A stretch of DNA of 64,000 nucleotides, from positions 6,165,001-6,229,000 of the forward strand of contig NC_016109.1 of the NCBI RefSeq assembly GCF_000269985.1, given 5' to 3'. The DNA is from Kitasatospora setae KM-6054. GTDB taxonomy: Bacteria; Actinomycetota; Actinomycetes; Streptomycetales; Streptomycetaceae. This document shows positions 27,254 through 38,463 of the stretch, one piece after another (positions within the stretch are counted from its first letter, which is position 1; every line of letters starts with the position of its first letter). The notes under the pieces are model-generated. The model was not told the origin of the DNA. It was given only the letters and a program-made list of their open reading frames with translations, and did no database searches. Made by a program: the position numbers and the translations under genes.

Positions 27254-27841
27254 GTGTCCGTGAACCTGGCCAAGGGCCAGAGCGTCAGCCTGTTGAAGTC
27301 CACCGGCGAGACTCTGACCGTGGTCCGGATGGGCCTCGGGTGGAAGTCGGCCCCGGGCAAGCGCGGCTTCTTCAGCCGCCGCCCCAAGGAGATCGACCTC
27401 GACGCGTCCGCCCTGCTGTACGACGGCAAGGTGATGAGCGACGTGGTGTTCTTCTCGCACCTGGTCAGCAACGACGGCTCGGTCCAGCACACCGGCGACA
27501 ACCTGGTCGGCGGCGCCGGCGCGGGCGGGGACGACGAGAGCATCATGGTCGACCTGGCCAAGGTGCCGCGCCGGGTCACCCAGATCGTGTTCACGGTCAG
27601 CTCCTACACCGGCCAGAACTTCACCGAGGTGCAGAACGCGCACTGCCGGCTGGTCGACGAGACCACCGGCCGCGAGCTGGCCCGCTACGAGCTGGCCGGC
27701 GGCGGCCCGCACACCGGCCAGATCATGGCGAAGGTCGAGCGGGACGGCGCCGGCGGCTGGAAGATGACCGCGATCGGCGCCCCCGCCAGCGGCCGCACCT
27801 TCCGGGACATGCTGCCCTTCATCGAGCCCTTCCTCTCCTGA
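27254..27841 (+). CDS. TerD family protein
   Basis: A 195-residue cytoplasmic protein of the TerD stress family, which binds calcium through acidic loops. It begins MSVNLAKGQSVSL and has EIDLDASALLYD, then the GDDES segment followed by VDLAKVPRRVTQIVFTVS, all family hallmarks. The GTG at 27254 is the first of two GTGs in MSVNL. A -10-like TAGGGT is at 27151. The next gene is the TerC-type membrane protein, so the pair forms a small Ter module, although the riboswitch between them suggests separate transcription of terC. Confidence 0.9.
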   Translation: MSVNLAKGQSVSLLKSTGETLTVVRMGLGWKSAPGKRGFFSRRPKEIDLDASALLYDGKVMSDVVFFSHLVSNDGSVQHTGDNLVGGAGAGGDDESIMVDLAKVPRRVTQIVFTVSSYTGQNFTEVQNAHCRLVDETTGRELARYELAGGGPHTGQIMAKVERDGAGGWKMTAIGAPASGRTFRDMLPFIEPFLS

Positions 27842-27880
27842 CCGGCCCCACCCCCCGACAGCGGAATCTCTTTACCTTCT

Positions 27881-27909
27881 TTACCTTCCCTTGGGCTTCC
27901 TGTTAACCT
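27881..27909 (+). promoter_or_regulatory. Promoter of the terC transcript
   Basis: TAACCT (27904-27909) is a good -10 element, with a weak TTACCT -35 at 27881-27886 and a 17-base spacer. It would start RNA just ahead of the riboswitch-like leader. Confidence 0.45.
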
Positions 27910-27914
27910 GCTGG

Positions 27915-28069
27915 GAGCGGAGGGGAGTATTCCCCGTTCAGTGACCCCGTCATCACGGGCGCCCCTCGCGGCGTCCCGGGGCGCTGGCCGCGCGGCGCCC
28001 GCGACGGGCCGGCCGCGCGGCGGAAGAGACCTCCGGCAGTGACGAGTGTTCGCCTATCTGCCGGAGGAG
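27915..28069 (+). ncRNA. Probable yybP-ykoY (Mn2+) riboswitch with RBS-sequestering helix
   Basis: The leader carries GGGGAGTA (27922-27929), the hallmark internal-loop sequence of the manganese-sensing yybP-ykoY aptamer, and GTCATCACGG (27949-27958), matching its second conserved loop (TCAnCA). The final part forms a perfect 9-bp helix, CTCCGGCAG (28031-28039) with CTGCCGGAG (28058-28066), overlapping the ribosome site GGAGGAG (28063-28069). TerC/Alx genes are a standard target of this riboswitch. Metal binding would be expected to expose the ribosome site. The full secondary structure was not computed. Confidence 0.68.
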
Positions 28070-28074
28070 CAGAC

Positions 28075-29061
28075 ATGGACGTTTCCGCAGGGCTGTGGAT
28101 CGGCACCATCGGGGTGCTGGTCGCCCTCGTGGTGGCCGACTTCTTCATCGGCGGCCGCAAGCCGCACGAGGTCTCGGTCAAGGAGGCCGGGATCTGGACC
28201 GCGGTCTGGGTCGCGCTGGCCGCGCTGTTCGGCGGCTTCCTGTGGTGGTACGGCGGCGGGAAGCCGGCCGGCGAGTTCTTCGCCGGGTACATCACCGAGA
28301 AGTCGCTCAGCGTCGACAACCTGTTCGTCTTCATCCTGATCATGGGCAAGTTCGCGGTGCCGCGGATCTACCAGCAGCGGGTGCTGATGTTCGGCGTGAT
28401 CATCGCCCTGGTGCTGCGGGCGGTCTTCATCGCCGGCGGCGCGGCGCTGGTCTCGCAGTTCTCCTGGGTCTTCTACCTCTTCGGCGCGTTCCTGGTCTGG
28501 ACGGCCTGGAAGCTGATCAAGGAGGCCCGGGCCGACGAGGAAGAGGAGGAGTTCGAGGAGAACCGCCTGCTCAAGGCCGTCCAGCGGCGCATCCCGTCCA
28601 CCGCCGACTACCGCGGCACCAAGCTGATCGTGCGGGAGAACGGCCGCCGGCTGGTCACCCCGATGCTGATCGTGATGCTGGCGATCGGCACCACCGACGT
28701 GCTGTTCGCGCTCGACTCGATCCCGGCGATCTTCGGCCTCACCCAGGACCCGTACATCGTCTTCACCGCCAACGCCTTCGCGCTGATGGGCCTGCGCCAG
28801 CTGTACTTCCTGATCGGCGGCCTGCTGAAGAAGCTGGTCCACCTGTCGTACGGCCTGTCGGTGATCCTCGGCTTCATCGGCGTCAAGCTGGTGCTGCACG
28901 CGCTGCACGAGAGCGGTGTGCACGTGCCGGAGATCAGCATCCCGGTCTCGCTGGGCTTCATCGTGCTGACCCTGGCGGTCACCACCGTCACCAGCCTGGT
29001 CGCGGCGCGGAAGCAGGCCGCCGCCGAGCGGGCCGCGGAGCCGGAGAAGATCGACGCCTGA
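28075..29061 (+). CDS. TerC/Alx family integral membrane protein (probable Mn2+ exporter)
   Basis: A 328-residue membrane protein with about seven to nine helices. Conserved acidic positions inside helices are DFFIGG near the N-terminus, SVDNLFVF and DVLFALDSIPAIFG, which in this family transport or sense divalent metal, chiefly manganese. The large charged loop in the middle (DEEEEEFEENRL) is cytoplasmic. The ATG at 28075 follows CCGGAGGAG. The probable Mn2+ riboswitch upstream supports a role in manganese export. A 21-bp hairpin terminates it. Confidence 0.92.
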   Translation: MDVSAGLWIGTIGVLVALVVADFFIGGRKPHEVSVKEAGIWTAVWVALAALFGGFLWWYGGGKPAGEFFAGYITEKSLSVDNLFVFILIMGKFAVPRIYQQRVLMFGVIIALVLRAVFIAGGAALVSQFSWVFYLFGAFLVWTAWKLIKEARADEEEEEFEENRLLKAVQRRIPSTADYRGTKLIVRENGRRLVTPMLIVMLAIGTTDVLFALDSIPAIFGLTQDPYIVFTANAFALMGLRQLYFLIGGLLKKLVHLSYGLSVILGFIGVKLVLHALHESGVHVPEISIPVSLGFIVLTLAVTTVTSLVAARKQAAAERAAEPEKIDA

Positions 29062-29091
29062 CCCGCGCCGATCCCGCGCCCACCCGCGCGT

Positions 29092-29137
29092 ACGCACCGG
29101 GGCCCCGCCGGATCCGTCCGGCGGGGCCCCGGTGCGT
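29092..29137. terminator. Very strong bidirectional terminator
   Basis: A perfect 21-bp stem (29092-29112 with 29117-29137) closed by the tetraloop TCCG lies between convergent terC and the metallo-hydrolase gene. Confidence 0.85.
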
Positions 29138-29142
29138 GTGGT

Positions 29143-29796
29143 TCACCAGCCGCGCTCGCGCCACTCGGCCAGGTGCGGGCGCTCGGCGCCCAGGGTGGTG
29201 TCGGCGCCGTGGCCCGGGTAGACCCAGGTCTCGTCCGGGAGGACGTCGAAGAGCTTGGCGCTGACGTCCCGGAACAGCGAGTCGAAGGCGGCCGGGTCGC
29301 CCCAGGTGTTGCCCACCCCGCCGGGGAACAGGCAGTCGCCGGTGAACACGTGCGGGTGGCCCTGCGGGTCGTCGTAGACCAGCACGATCGCGCCCGGGGT
29401 GTGGCCCACCAGGTGGCGCACGGTCAGCTCGATCCGGCCGACCCGGATCACCGAGCCGTCCTCCAGGGCCAGGTCGGTGGGCACGTCGATGCCCTCCGCG
29501 TCGATCCGCCCGGCCATCGTGCGGGCGCCGGTGGCGGCCACCACCTCGGCCAGCGCGCCCCAGTGGTCGCGGTGCCGGTGGGTGGTGACCACCGCGGCCA
29601 GCCGGGGGCCGACCGTCTCCAGCAGCACCGGGGCGTCGGCCGCCGCGTCGATCAGCAGCTGCTCGTCGGTGGCCCGGCAGCGCAGCAGGTAGGCGTTGTT
29701 GTCGTGCGGGCCGACCGCGACCTTGGTGACGATCAGGTGGGCCAGCTCCCGGACGTCCGGCACCCCGCCGACCTGCACCGCTCCGTGGTACGTCAT
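29143..29796 (-). CDS. Metallo-beta-lactamase-fold hydrolase (glyoxalase II-like)
   Basis: A 217-residue zinc hydrolase. The metal motif THRHRDH gives H73, H75, D77 and H78; further ligands are H132 in VGHTPG, D154 in TGDCLF and H196 in YPGHG. The pattern suits a glyoxalase II-like thioesterase or related hydrolase. The ATG at 29796 is chosen because GAGGAG lies 8 bases upstream. It stands with a mycothiol-dependent-type isomerase gene on the same strand (49 bases apart), which suggests, without proof, mycothiol-conjugate chemistry. Confidence 0.88.
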   Translation of the reverse strand: MTYHGAVQVGGVPDVRELAHLIVTKVAVGPHDNNAYLLRCRATDEQLLIDAAADAPVLLETVGPRLAAVVTTHRHRDHWGALAEVVAATGARTMAGRIDAEGIDVPTDLALEDGSVIRVGRIELTVRHLVGHTPGAIVLVYDDPQGHPHVFTGDCLFPGGVGNTWGDPAAFDSLFRDVSAKLFDVLPDETWVYPGHGADTTLGAERPHLAEWRERGW

Positions 29797-29845
29797 CACA
29801 CCGCTCCTCGCTCGCCGCTGGGGGTCCTGCGTCAACCGTCCCCCA

Positions 29846-30628
29846 TCATCCCATCGGGGGGAGCGGCGGCAGGGCGGCGCGGGGGTCGACCAGGCCCTCG
29901 TCACCGCGGTGCACCTGCAGGCCGTCCCCGTTCGAGCGGCCGGAGAGCCAGCCGGTGAGCGCCCGGACCGGGCCCTCGGCGGTCAGCTCGGCCGGCCCGC
30001 CGCCGATCCGGGCCTCCAGCCCGGCGTCCTCGGCGACCAGCAGCACGCCGGGCAGCCCCGGCTCGGCGGCGAAGCGCTCGCCGAGCCGGCGGAACTCGGC
30101 GATCGCGAACGGTTCCGGCCAGTGCGCCGGGGTGTAGCCGGCGTTCAGGTCGACGTGGTGGTACTCCAGCTCGGCCAGCCGCTTCGCCGGGATCTGCCAG
30201 GCCGGGAAGACGTGGCCCGAGCGGTGGGTGACCGGCGCGGTCCAGTCCTCGGGGGCGAGCAGCGCGGCGGCCGCCAGGAAGCGCCGCTGGCTGTCGCGCA
30301 CGTCGGCGAGCTGCTCGGCGAGCGGCCGCCCGGCGCCCGCCTCGATGTCGGCGTCCCGGCTCTCCGGCGTGGCGTACTGCGGGACGTCCGTGCCGGTGCG
30401 GGCCCCGGTCAGCAGGTTGACCAGCGAGTCCGCGTTCCGGGCCAGGTGGGCCAGCACGTGGCCGCGGGTCCAGCCGGGCAGCGCGGACGGCTCGCCGACC
30501 GCGGCCGGCTCCAGCTCGGCCAGGGTGTGCAGCAGCAGTTCGGTGCTCTCCGCGGTGGCCCTCAGCTGCTCGGCGGCGGCCTCGGCGGCGGCTTCGGGGC
30601 TGGTGGGGCCGGTGGTGGGATCGCTCAT
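29846..30628 (-). CDS. Maleylpyruvate isomerase family mycothiol-dependent enzyme
   Basis: A 260-residue DinB-fold protein with the N-terminal signature LPGWTRGHVLAHLARNADSLVN (metal His in GHVLAH) and the later LEYHHVDLNAGY, the metal-ligand triad of the MDMPI family. Family members use mycothiol as cofactor, for example in maleylpyruvate isomerisation. No aromatic catabolic genes are next to it, so the substrate is unknown. A C-terminal SCP2-like stretch is present (about 200-250). It is probably co-transcribed with the metallo-hydrolase downstream and divergent from uvrA. Confidence 0.87.
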   Translation of the reverse strand: MSDPTTGPTSPEAAAEAAAEQLRATAESTELLLHTLAELEPAAVGEPSALPGWTRGHVLAHLARNADSLVNLLTGARTGTDVPQYATPESRDADIEAGAGRPLAEQLADVRDSQRRFLAAAALLAPEDWTAPVTHRSGHVFPAWQIPAKRLAELEYHHVDLNAGYTPAHWPEPFAIAEFRRLGERFAAEPGLPGVLLVAEDAGLEARIGGGPAELTAEGPVRALTGWLSGRSNGDGLQVHRGDEGLVDPRAALPPLPPMG

Positions 30629-30850
30629 CGGGCGGTGCCTTTCGACGGGTCGGGAGGTACGGGTCGAGGCGGTGCGGGGGCCGGTTCCGGGCGTTGCCGG
30701 GGCCGGTTGTCAGTCGTTGACGCTACCGTCGAGCGCGGATGCCCTTCACCCGTACGGGCGGGTCCGACCAGACAGGGTCGGATTCGAACGAGTGAGTCGT
30801 TACGTTGGTTGGCGCATCCTGGAAGAAACCCGTTCCTCCCGCATCCTTCC

Positions 30851-30865
30851 GAATCCTCCGGATTC
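30851..30865. promoter_or_regulatory. Inverted repeat upstream of uvrA
   Basis: GAATCC-TCC-GGATTC is a perfect 6-bp inverted repeat about 55 bases before the uvrA start, followed by two tandem copies of an 11-base unit CCCGATCCCCT (30869-30890). It could be an operator. It does not match the LexA consensus. Confidence 0.35.
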
Positions 30866-30917
30866 CCTCCCGATCCCCTCCCGATCCCCTCCGACCCGGA
30901 GAAAGGCGCCAGTAGCA

Positions 30918-33797
<2,880 letters not shown>

Positions 33798-33858
33798 CCG
33801 CCCGCCCGCCCGCACGCCCGCCCGCACGCGTGTCCGCACGCGGCGGCGCGGGTCGGCA

Positions 33859-33900
33859 CGAGGCCGCCCGGGGAGCCCGCGAGCTCCCCGGGCGGCCTCG
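33859..33900 (+). terminator. Hairpin terminator after uvrA
   Basis: A perfect 18-bp stem (33859-33876 with 33883-33900) and a 6-base loop, about 60 bases beyond the uvrA stop. Confidence 0.8.
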
Positions 33901-33949
33901 TCCGCGCGTGCTAGGTTGCTGGCGCCAATTCCCGCACCGAGGAGCCCCG

Positions 33950-34366
33950 ATGACCGAGCCCACCGCCTCCCGCCGTACCGTCCTGTGCTGCGCGGCCGTC
34001 GCGCTCGCGGGGGCCGCGGCGGCCGGCTGTTCCTCCTCCGGCGGCGGCAAGGAGGAGCCGAAGTCTGCCGCCCCGGTGGACCTCGGCCCGGCCGCGGACG
34101 TGCCGGTCGGCGGCGGTAAGGTGTACAAGGAGCAAGCGGTCGTGGTGACCCAGCCGGCCGCGGGCGAGTACAAGGCGTTCAGCGCGAAGTGCACCCACGC
34201 CGGGTGCCTGGTCAACGGCGTGGTCAAGGACCAGATCCAGTGCCTGTGCCACGGCAGCCGGTTCGGCGTCTCCGACGGCGCCGTCCAGGACGGTCCGGCG
34301 CCCGCGCCGCTGCCCGCCTACCAGGTCGCCGTGCAGAACGGGAACCTGCTGGTGACCAAGGGCTGA
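33950..34366 (+). CDS. Rieske [2Fe-2S] lipoprotein with Tat-type signal
   Basis: A 138-residue exported electron-transfer protein. The N-terminus has twin arginines (SRRTVLCC), a hydrophobic stretch and a lipobox AAAGC (C27), so it is probably folded with its cluster, sent by Tat and lipid-anchored outside. Cluster motifs are KCTHAGC (C81, H83) and CLCHGSRF (C98, H101); C86 and C100 form the typical disulfide. GAGGAG precedes the ATG. No cytochrome bc genes are adjacent, so the partner is unknown. Confidence 0.93.
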   Translation: MTEPTASRRTVLCCAAVALAGAAAAGCSSSGGGKEEPKSAAPVDLGPAADVPVGGGKVYKEQAVVVTQPAAGEYKAFSAKCTHAGCLVNGVVKDQIQCLCHGSRFGVSDGAVQDGPAPAPLPAYQVAVQNGNLLVTKG

Positions 34367-34412
34367 CGCGCTGTCAGCGGACGAGAGAACACCACACGGG
34401 GGGAACGACAGG

Positions 34413-35207
34413 ATGAATCGCCGACTGTTCATGGGGGCGTTCACGGCGGGCGCGGTCACGGTCGCGGTGGGGAGCGCCGACAGCGCGTCCGCGGCCGACC
34501 AGGTCACCGTCTTCAACGGCCAGGTCAGCGCCCAGAGCTTCTACGCGGACGGTCTGCACGGCCAGGCCGCCGGCTTCGTCACCGAGTCGAAGGCGGACGC
34601 CTACGCGCACGCCCTGGTGGCCGTCCAGAACGGCACCACCGGTTTCGAGGCCGACGGCGTCACGCCCAAGCTCAACGGCGGCGCCGCGATCAACGCGGTC
34701 TCCAAGAACCCGGACACCTCCGCGATGTACCTGACCGGCGTCGAGAAGGCCCGCGGCACCCTCAAGATCACGCACCTGGGCTACGGCGACGCCTCCGACA
34801 AGAACGCCGCCGCCCTCTCCATCGACCTGCGGACGGCCGGCACCGCCGCCCAGGGCATCTACGTGACCGCGACCGAGGGCGCCACCCAGGGCAACCTGAT
34901 CGCGCTGCGCAACAACACCGGCCTGGACGACCTGGTGGTCAAGGGCAGCGGCCTGGTCGGCATCGGCACCGTCCGGGGCGACAACCCGCGCGCCAAGCTG
35001 CACGTCGTGCAGAAGACCAACGCCGCCAAGGACAGCGAGAACGACGCGGCCGGCCTGCTGGTCGAGGGCACCGTGCGGGTCGGCGACGCCGCCGCCGTCC
35101 CGACCGGGGCGGACGCCAAGGCCGGCGGCGGCACGCTGTACGCCCAGGGCGGCGCGCTGTACTGGCGCGGCTCCGCGGGCACCGTCACCAAGATCGCCTC
35201 GGCCTGA
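34413..35207 (+). CDS. Tat-secreted protein with phage tail-fibre/hyaluronidase-like C-terminus
   Basis: A 264-residue exported protein. The signal NRRLFMGAFTAG with twin Arg and a cleavage site ASA-AD near residue 28 indicates Tat or Sec export. The mature part is a repetitive beta-rich sequence: GQAAGFV, a DGVTPKLNGGAAI segment, LVGIGTVRGDNPRAKLHV, and the ending GGGTLYAQGGALYWRG then GTVTKIA. That last module is typical of tail fibres and hyaluronidase-like proteins of actinophages. No other phage gene is nearby, so this looks like a domesticated trimeric-fibre protein, an inference. It starts 46 bases after the Rieske gene. Confidence 0.8.
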   Translation: MNRRLFMGAFTAGAVTVAVGSADSASAADQVTVFNGQVSAQSFYADGLHGQAAGFVTESKADAYAHALVAVQNGTTGFEADGVTPKLNGGAAINAVSKNPDTSAMYLTGVEKARGTLKITHLGYGDASDKNAAALSIDLRTAGTAAQGIYVTATEGATQGNLIALRNNTGLDDLVVKGSGLVGIGTVRGDNPRAKLHVVQKTNAAKDSENDAAGLLVEGTVRVGDAAAVPTGADAKAGGGTLYAQGGALYWRGSAGTVTKIASA

Positions 35208-35223
35208 GCGGGGAGGGCGGACC

Positions 35224-35448
35224 GTGCAGCTGACCCCGGAGGAACTGGTGCGCGAGTTCCAGGACGCCGTCCTGGAGCTCTACTTCGCGCGCAAGCGGAT
35301 CGTCCTGCTGGAGGAGGAGAACGCCGGGCTCAGGGCGCACCTGGCCGCGGCCCTCCAGCCCGGTTCCCGGCCCGACGACCGGGAGCCGGCCCCGGCCGCC
35401 GGGCAGGACGCCGGACAGGACGCCGGGCAGCCGCAGGCGTCCGGCTGA
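35224..35448 (+). CDS. Small coiled-coil protein
   Basis: A 74-residue protein starting at a GTG 16 bases after the fibre-like gene, with GGGGAGGG just upstream. Residues 4-45 (LTPEELVREFQDAVLELYFARK, written here as 20 plus 2 residues: LTPEELVREFQDAVLELYFA then RK) form an amphipathic helix and leucine-rich coiled coil; the rest is a Pro/Gln/Asp/Ala-rich tail with GQDAGQDAGQ. There is no signal peptide. Tight linkage suggests co-expression with the exported protein upstream. Function unknown. Confidence 0.65.
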   Translation: MQLTPEELVREFQDAVLELYFARKRIVLLEEENAGLRAHLAAALQPGSRPDDREPAPAAGQDAGQDAGQPQASG

Positions 35449-35481
35449 CGCCGTCCGCGCCGGAGTGTCCCCGGCAGTCGG

Positions 35482-35487
35482 TACGGT
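35482..35487 (+). promoter_or_regulatory. -10 element of uvrC, probable leaderless transcript
   Basis: TACGGT lies 6 bases before the uvrC ATG, the same hexamer and almost the same spacing as at uvrB. Confidence 0.5.
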
Positions 35488-35493
35488 AGGGGC

Positions 35494-37521
35494 ATGGCAG
35501 ACCCGTCCACCTACCGACCGGCACCGGGGGCGATCCCGACCTCCCCCGGGGTGTACAAGTTCCGTGACGCGCACGGCCGGGTCATCTACGTGGGCAAGGC
35601 CAAGAGCCTGCGCCAACGCCTCTCCTCGTACTTCCAGGACGTCGCCAACCTGCACCCGCGCACCGCGACGATGGTGACCACCGCCGCCTCGGTGGAGTGG
35701 ACGGTGGTCTCCACCGAGGTCGAGGCGCTGCAGCTGGAGTACTCCTGGATCAAGGAGTTCGACCCCCGCTTCAACGTCAAGTACCGGGACGACAAGAGCT
35801 ACCCGGAGCTCGCCGTCACCCTGGACGAGGAGTACCCCCGGGTCCAGGTGACCCGCGGCGCGCACAAGAAGGGCGTGCGCTACTTCGGCCCCTACGGCCA
35901 CGCCTGGGCGATCCGCGAGACGGTCGACCTGCTGCTGCGGGTCTTCCCCGTCCGGACGTGCTCCAACGGCGTGTTCAAGCGGGCCCGGCAGGTCGGCCGG
36001 CCCTGCCTGCTCGGCTACATCGGCAAGTGCGCGGCCCCCTGCGTGGGCAGGGTCAGCGCCGCCGAGCACCGCGAACTCGCCGAGGAGTTCTGCGACTTCA
36101 TGGCCGGCCGGACCGGCGGCCACCTGCGCCGGCTGGAACAGCAGATGCGCGAGGCCGCCGCCGAGATGGAGTACGAGAAGGCCGCCCGGCTGCGCGACGA
36201 CCTCGGCGCCCTCCAGCGCGCCATGGAGAAGAACGCGGTCGTCCTCGGCGACGGCACCGACGCCGACCTGCTCGCCCTCGCCGAGGACGAGCTGGAGGCC
36301 GCCGTGCAGATCTTCCACGTCCGCGGCGGCCGGGTCCGCGGCCAGCGCGGCTGGGTCACCGACAAGGTCGAGGACGTCGACACCGCCGGCCTGGTCGAGC
36401 ACGCCCTGCAGCAGCTCTACGGCGAGAACAGCGAGCAGGTCCCGCGCGAGGTGCTCGTCCCCGCGCTGCCCGACGAGGCCGTCCACGTCTGGCTGTCCGG
36501 CCTGCGCGGCGCCCAGGTCGACCTGCGGATCCCGCAGCGCGGCGACAAGAAGGACCTGATGGAGACGGTCCAGCGCAACGCCCAGCAGGCGCTGGCGCTG
36601 CACAAGACCAGGCGCGCCTCCGACCTGACCACCCGGAGCCGCGCCCTCCAGGAGATCGCCGACGCGCTGGAGCTGGACTCCGTCCCGCTGCGCATCGAGT
36701 GCTTCGACATCTCGCACCTCCAGGGCGAGGACGTGGTCGCCTCCATGGTGGTCTTCGAGGACGGCCTGGCCCGCAAGAGCGAGTACCGCCGGTTCCAGAT
36801 CAAGGGCTTCGAGGGCCAGGACGACGTCCGCTCGATGCACGAGGTGATCACCCGCCGCTTCCGCCGCTACCTCCAGGAGCGCGAGCGCACCGGCGAGTGG
36901 GCGGTCCCCGAGCAGGCCCCCGAGGGCGCTCCCGAGGGCGCTCCGGAGGGCGACGGCTCGCCGCTCGACGAGAACGGCCGCCCGCGGCGCTTCGCCTACC
37001 CGCCGCAGCTGCTGGTGGTCGACGGCGGGCAGCCGCAGGTCGCCGCCGCCGTCCGGGCGCTGGCGGAGCTCGGCATCGACGACGTCGCGGTCTGCGGCCT
37101 GGCCAAGCGGCTGGAGGAGGTCTGGCTGCCCGGCCAGGACGACCCGGTGGTGCTGCCGCGCTCCAGCGAGGGCCTCTACCTGCTCCAGCGGGTCCGCGAC
37201 GAGGCGCACCGCTTCGCGATCACCTACCAGCGCGCCAAGCGGGCCAAACGGCTCACGGCGGGGGAACTGGACTCCGTCCCCGGGCTCGGCGAGACTCGCC
37301 GCCGGGCGCTGCTCAAGCACTTCGGATCGTTGAAGAAGCTCCGGGCGGCGACCGTCGACGAACTCTGCGAGGTCCCCGGGATCGGGCGCCGGACGGCCGA
37401 GACTGTTGCGGCAGCCTTGGCCTCCCGTACACCTTCCGCATTCGCGGTCAACACCGCGACCGGCGAGATCATCGATGACAGCACGGCCACAGCAGGACCG
37501 AGAAGCGGGGAAGAGACGTGA
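35494..37521 (+). CDS. uvrC: Excinuclease ABC subunit C
   Basis: A 675-residue dual endonuclease that makes the 3' and 5' incisions around DNA damage. The N-terminal GIY-YIG domain shows SPGVYKFRDAHGRVIYVGKA, the UVR motif is near residues 200-235, the RNase H-like nuclease follows, and a C-terminal helix-hairpin-helix pair (PGLGETRRR, PGIGRRTAE) ends it. Between residues about 470 and 490 there is an insertion of EGAPEGAPEG units encoded by 12-base repeats (about 36913-36950), a species-level expansion. It heads the conserved uvrC-rapZ-yvcK-whiA cluster and overlaps rapZ by 4 bases. Confidence 0.97.
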   Translation: MADPSTYRPAPGAIPTSPGVYKFRDAHGRVIYVGKAKSLRQRLSSYFQDVANLHPRTATMVTTAASVEWTVVSTEVEALQLEYSWIKEFDPRFNVKYRDDKSYPELAVTLDEEYPRVQVTRGAHKKGVRYFGPYGHAWAIRETVDLLLRVFPVRTCSNGVFKRARQVGRPCLLGYIGKCAAPCVGRVSAAEHRELAEEFCDFMAGRTGGHLRRLEQQMREAAAEMEYEKAARLRDDLGALQRAMEKNAVVLGDGTDADLLALAEDELEAAVQIFHVRGGRVRGQRGWVTDKVEDVDTAGLVEHALQQLYGENSEQVPREVLVPALPDEAVHVWLSGLRGAQVDLRIPQRGDKKDLMETVQRNAQQALALHKTRRASDLTTRSRALQEIADALELDSVPLRIECFDISHLQGEDVVASMVVFEDGLARKSEYRRFQIKGFEGQDDVRSMHEVITRRFRRYLQERERTGEWAVPEQAPEGAPEGAPEGDGSPLDENGRPRRFAYPPQLLVVDGGQPQVAAAVRALAELGIDDVAVCGLAKRLEEVWLPGQDDPVVLPRSSEGLYLLQRVRDEAHRFAITYQRAKRAKRLTAGELDSVPGLGETRRRALLKHFGSLKKLRAATVDELCEVPGIGRRTAETVAAALASRTPSAFAVNTATGEIIDDSTATAGPRSGEET

Positions 37522-38402
37522 CAGTGTCCAACGCGGGGGAGACCACCCCCGAGCTGGTGATCATCTCGGGCATGTCGGGGGCGGGCCGTTCCACCGCCGC
37601 CAAGTGCCTGGAGGACCTCGGCTGGTTCGTGGTCGACAACCTGCCGCCCGCCCTGATCCCCACCATGGTCGACCTCGGGGCCCGCTCGCAGGGCGCGGTG
37701 CCGCGGATCGGCGTCGTGGTCGACGTCCGCGGCCGCACCTTCTTCGACGACCTGCTGACCTCGCTGGAGGAGCTGGAGAAGCGCGGCGTCCGGCTCCGGG
37801 TGCTCTTCCTCGACTCCTCCGACGACGCCCTGGTCCGCCGCTTCGAGTCGGTCCGCCGCCCGCACCCGCTGCAGGGCGACGGCCGGATCGTCGACGGCAT
37901 CGCCCAGGAGCGCGAGCTGCTGCGCGAACTGCGCGGCGAGGCCGACCTGGTGGTCGACACCTCCAACCTCAACGTGCACCAGCTGCGCGCCAAGATGGAC
38001 GCCCAGTTCGCCGGCCAGGACGAGCCCGAACTGCGCGCCACCGTGATGTCCTTCGGCTTCAAGTACGGCCTGCCGGTCGACGCCGACCTGGTCGTCGACT
38101 GCCGCTTCCTGCCCAACCCGCACTGGGTCCCCGAGCTGCGCGCCCGTACCGGAACCGACCCGGACGTGGCAGAGTACGTCTTCCAGCAGCCCGGGGCGCA
38201 GCAGTTCGTGGACGGCTACACCGACCTGCTGCGGATCGTCACCGAGGGCTACCGCCGCGAGGGGAAGCGCTACATGACGCTTGCCGTAGGCTGCACCGGA
38301 GGCAAGCACCGCAGCGTCGCGATGTCCGAGCAGCTGACGAAGCGTCTGATCGCGGACGGGGTCGAGACGGTGCTGGTCCACCGGGACATGGGCCGGGAGT
38401 AG
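37518..38402 (+). CDS. rapZ: RapZ/YvcJ family nucleotide-binding adaptor
   Basis: A 294-residue P-loop protein. Walker A is SGMSGAGRST (17-26); the C-terminal domain has the conserved GCTGGKHRSVAMSEQL and ends at VLVHRDMGRE. In E. coli RapZ binds a small RNA and UDP-sugar signals controlling glucosamine-6-phosphate synthase; in Gram-positives the YvcJ form is less defined. Its GTG overlaps the uvrC stop by 4 bases. The linkage to yvcK and whiA is conserved across Gram-positive bacteria. Confidence 0.93.
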   Translation: MTVSNAGETTPELVIISGMSGAGRSTAAKCLEDLGWFVVDNLPPALIPTMVDLGARSQGAVPRIGVVVDVRGRTFFDDLLTSLEELEKRGVRLRVLFLDSSDDALVRRFESVRRPHPLQGDGRIVDGIAQERELLRELRGEADLVVDTSNLNVHQLRAKMDAQFAGQDEPELRATVMSFGFKYGLPVDADLVVDCRFLPNPHWVPELRARTGTDPDVAEYVFQQPGAQQFVDGYTDLLRIVTEGYRREGKRYMTLAVGCTGGKHRSVAMSEQLTKRLIADGVETVLVHRDMGRE

Positions 38403-38463
38403 CGGCCGGGAACCCCCCGTACCGCCGCCCCGGCCGAGCACGAGACAGGAACATGGGGTCGGC

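Noticed and set aside
30781..30815. LexA (SOS) box upstream of uvrA
   Set aside because: Only a half-site TTCGAACGAG is seen; the inverted GTTCGA partner at the right spacing is missing.
33798..33858. CCCGCCCGCACG-type repeats after uvrA as a functional element
   Set aside because: Low-complexity C/G sequence between a stop and a terminator; no conserved unit or structure beyond the hairpin.
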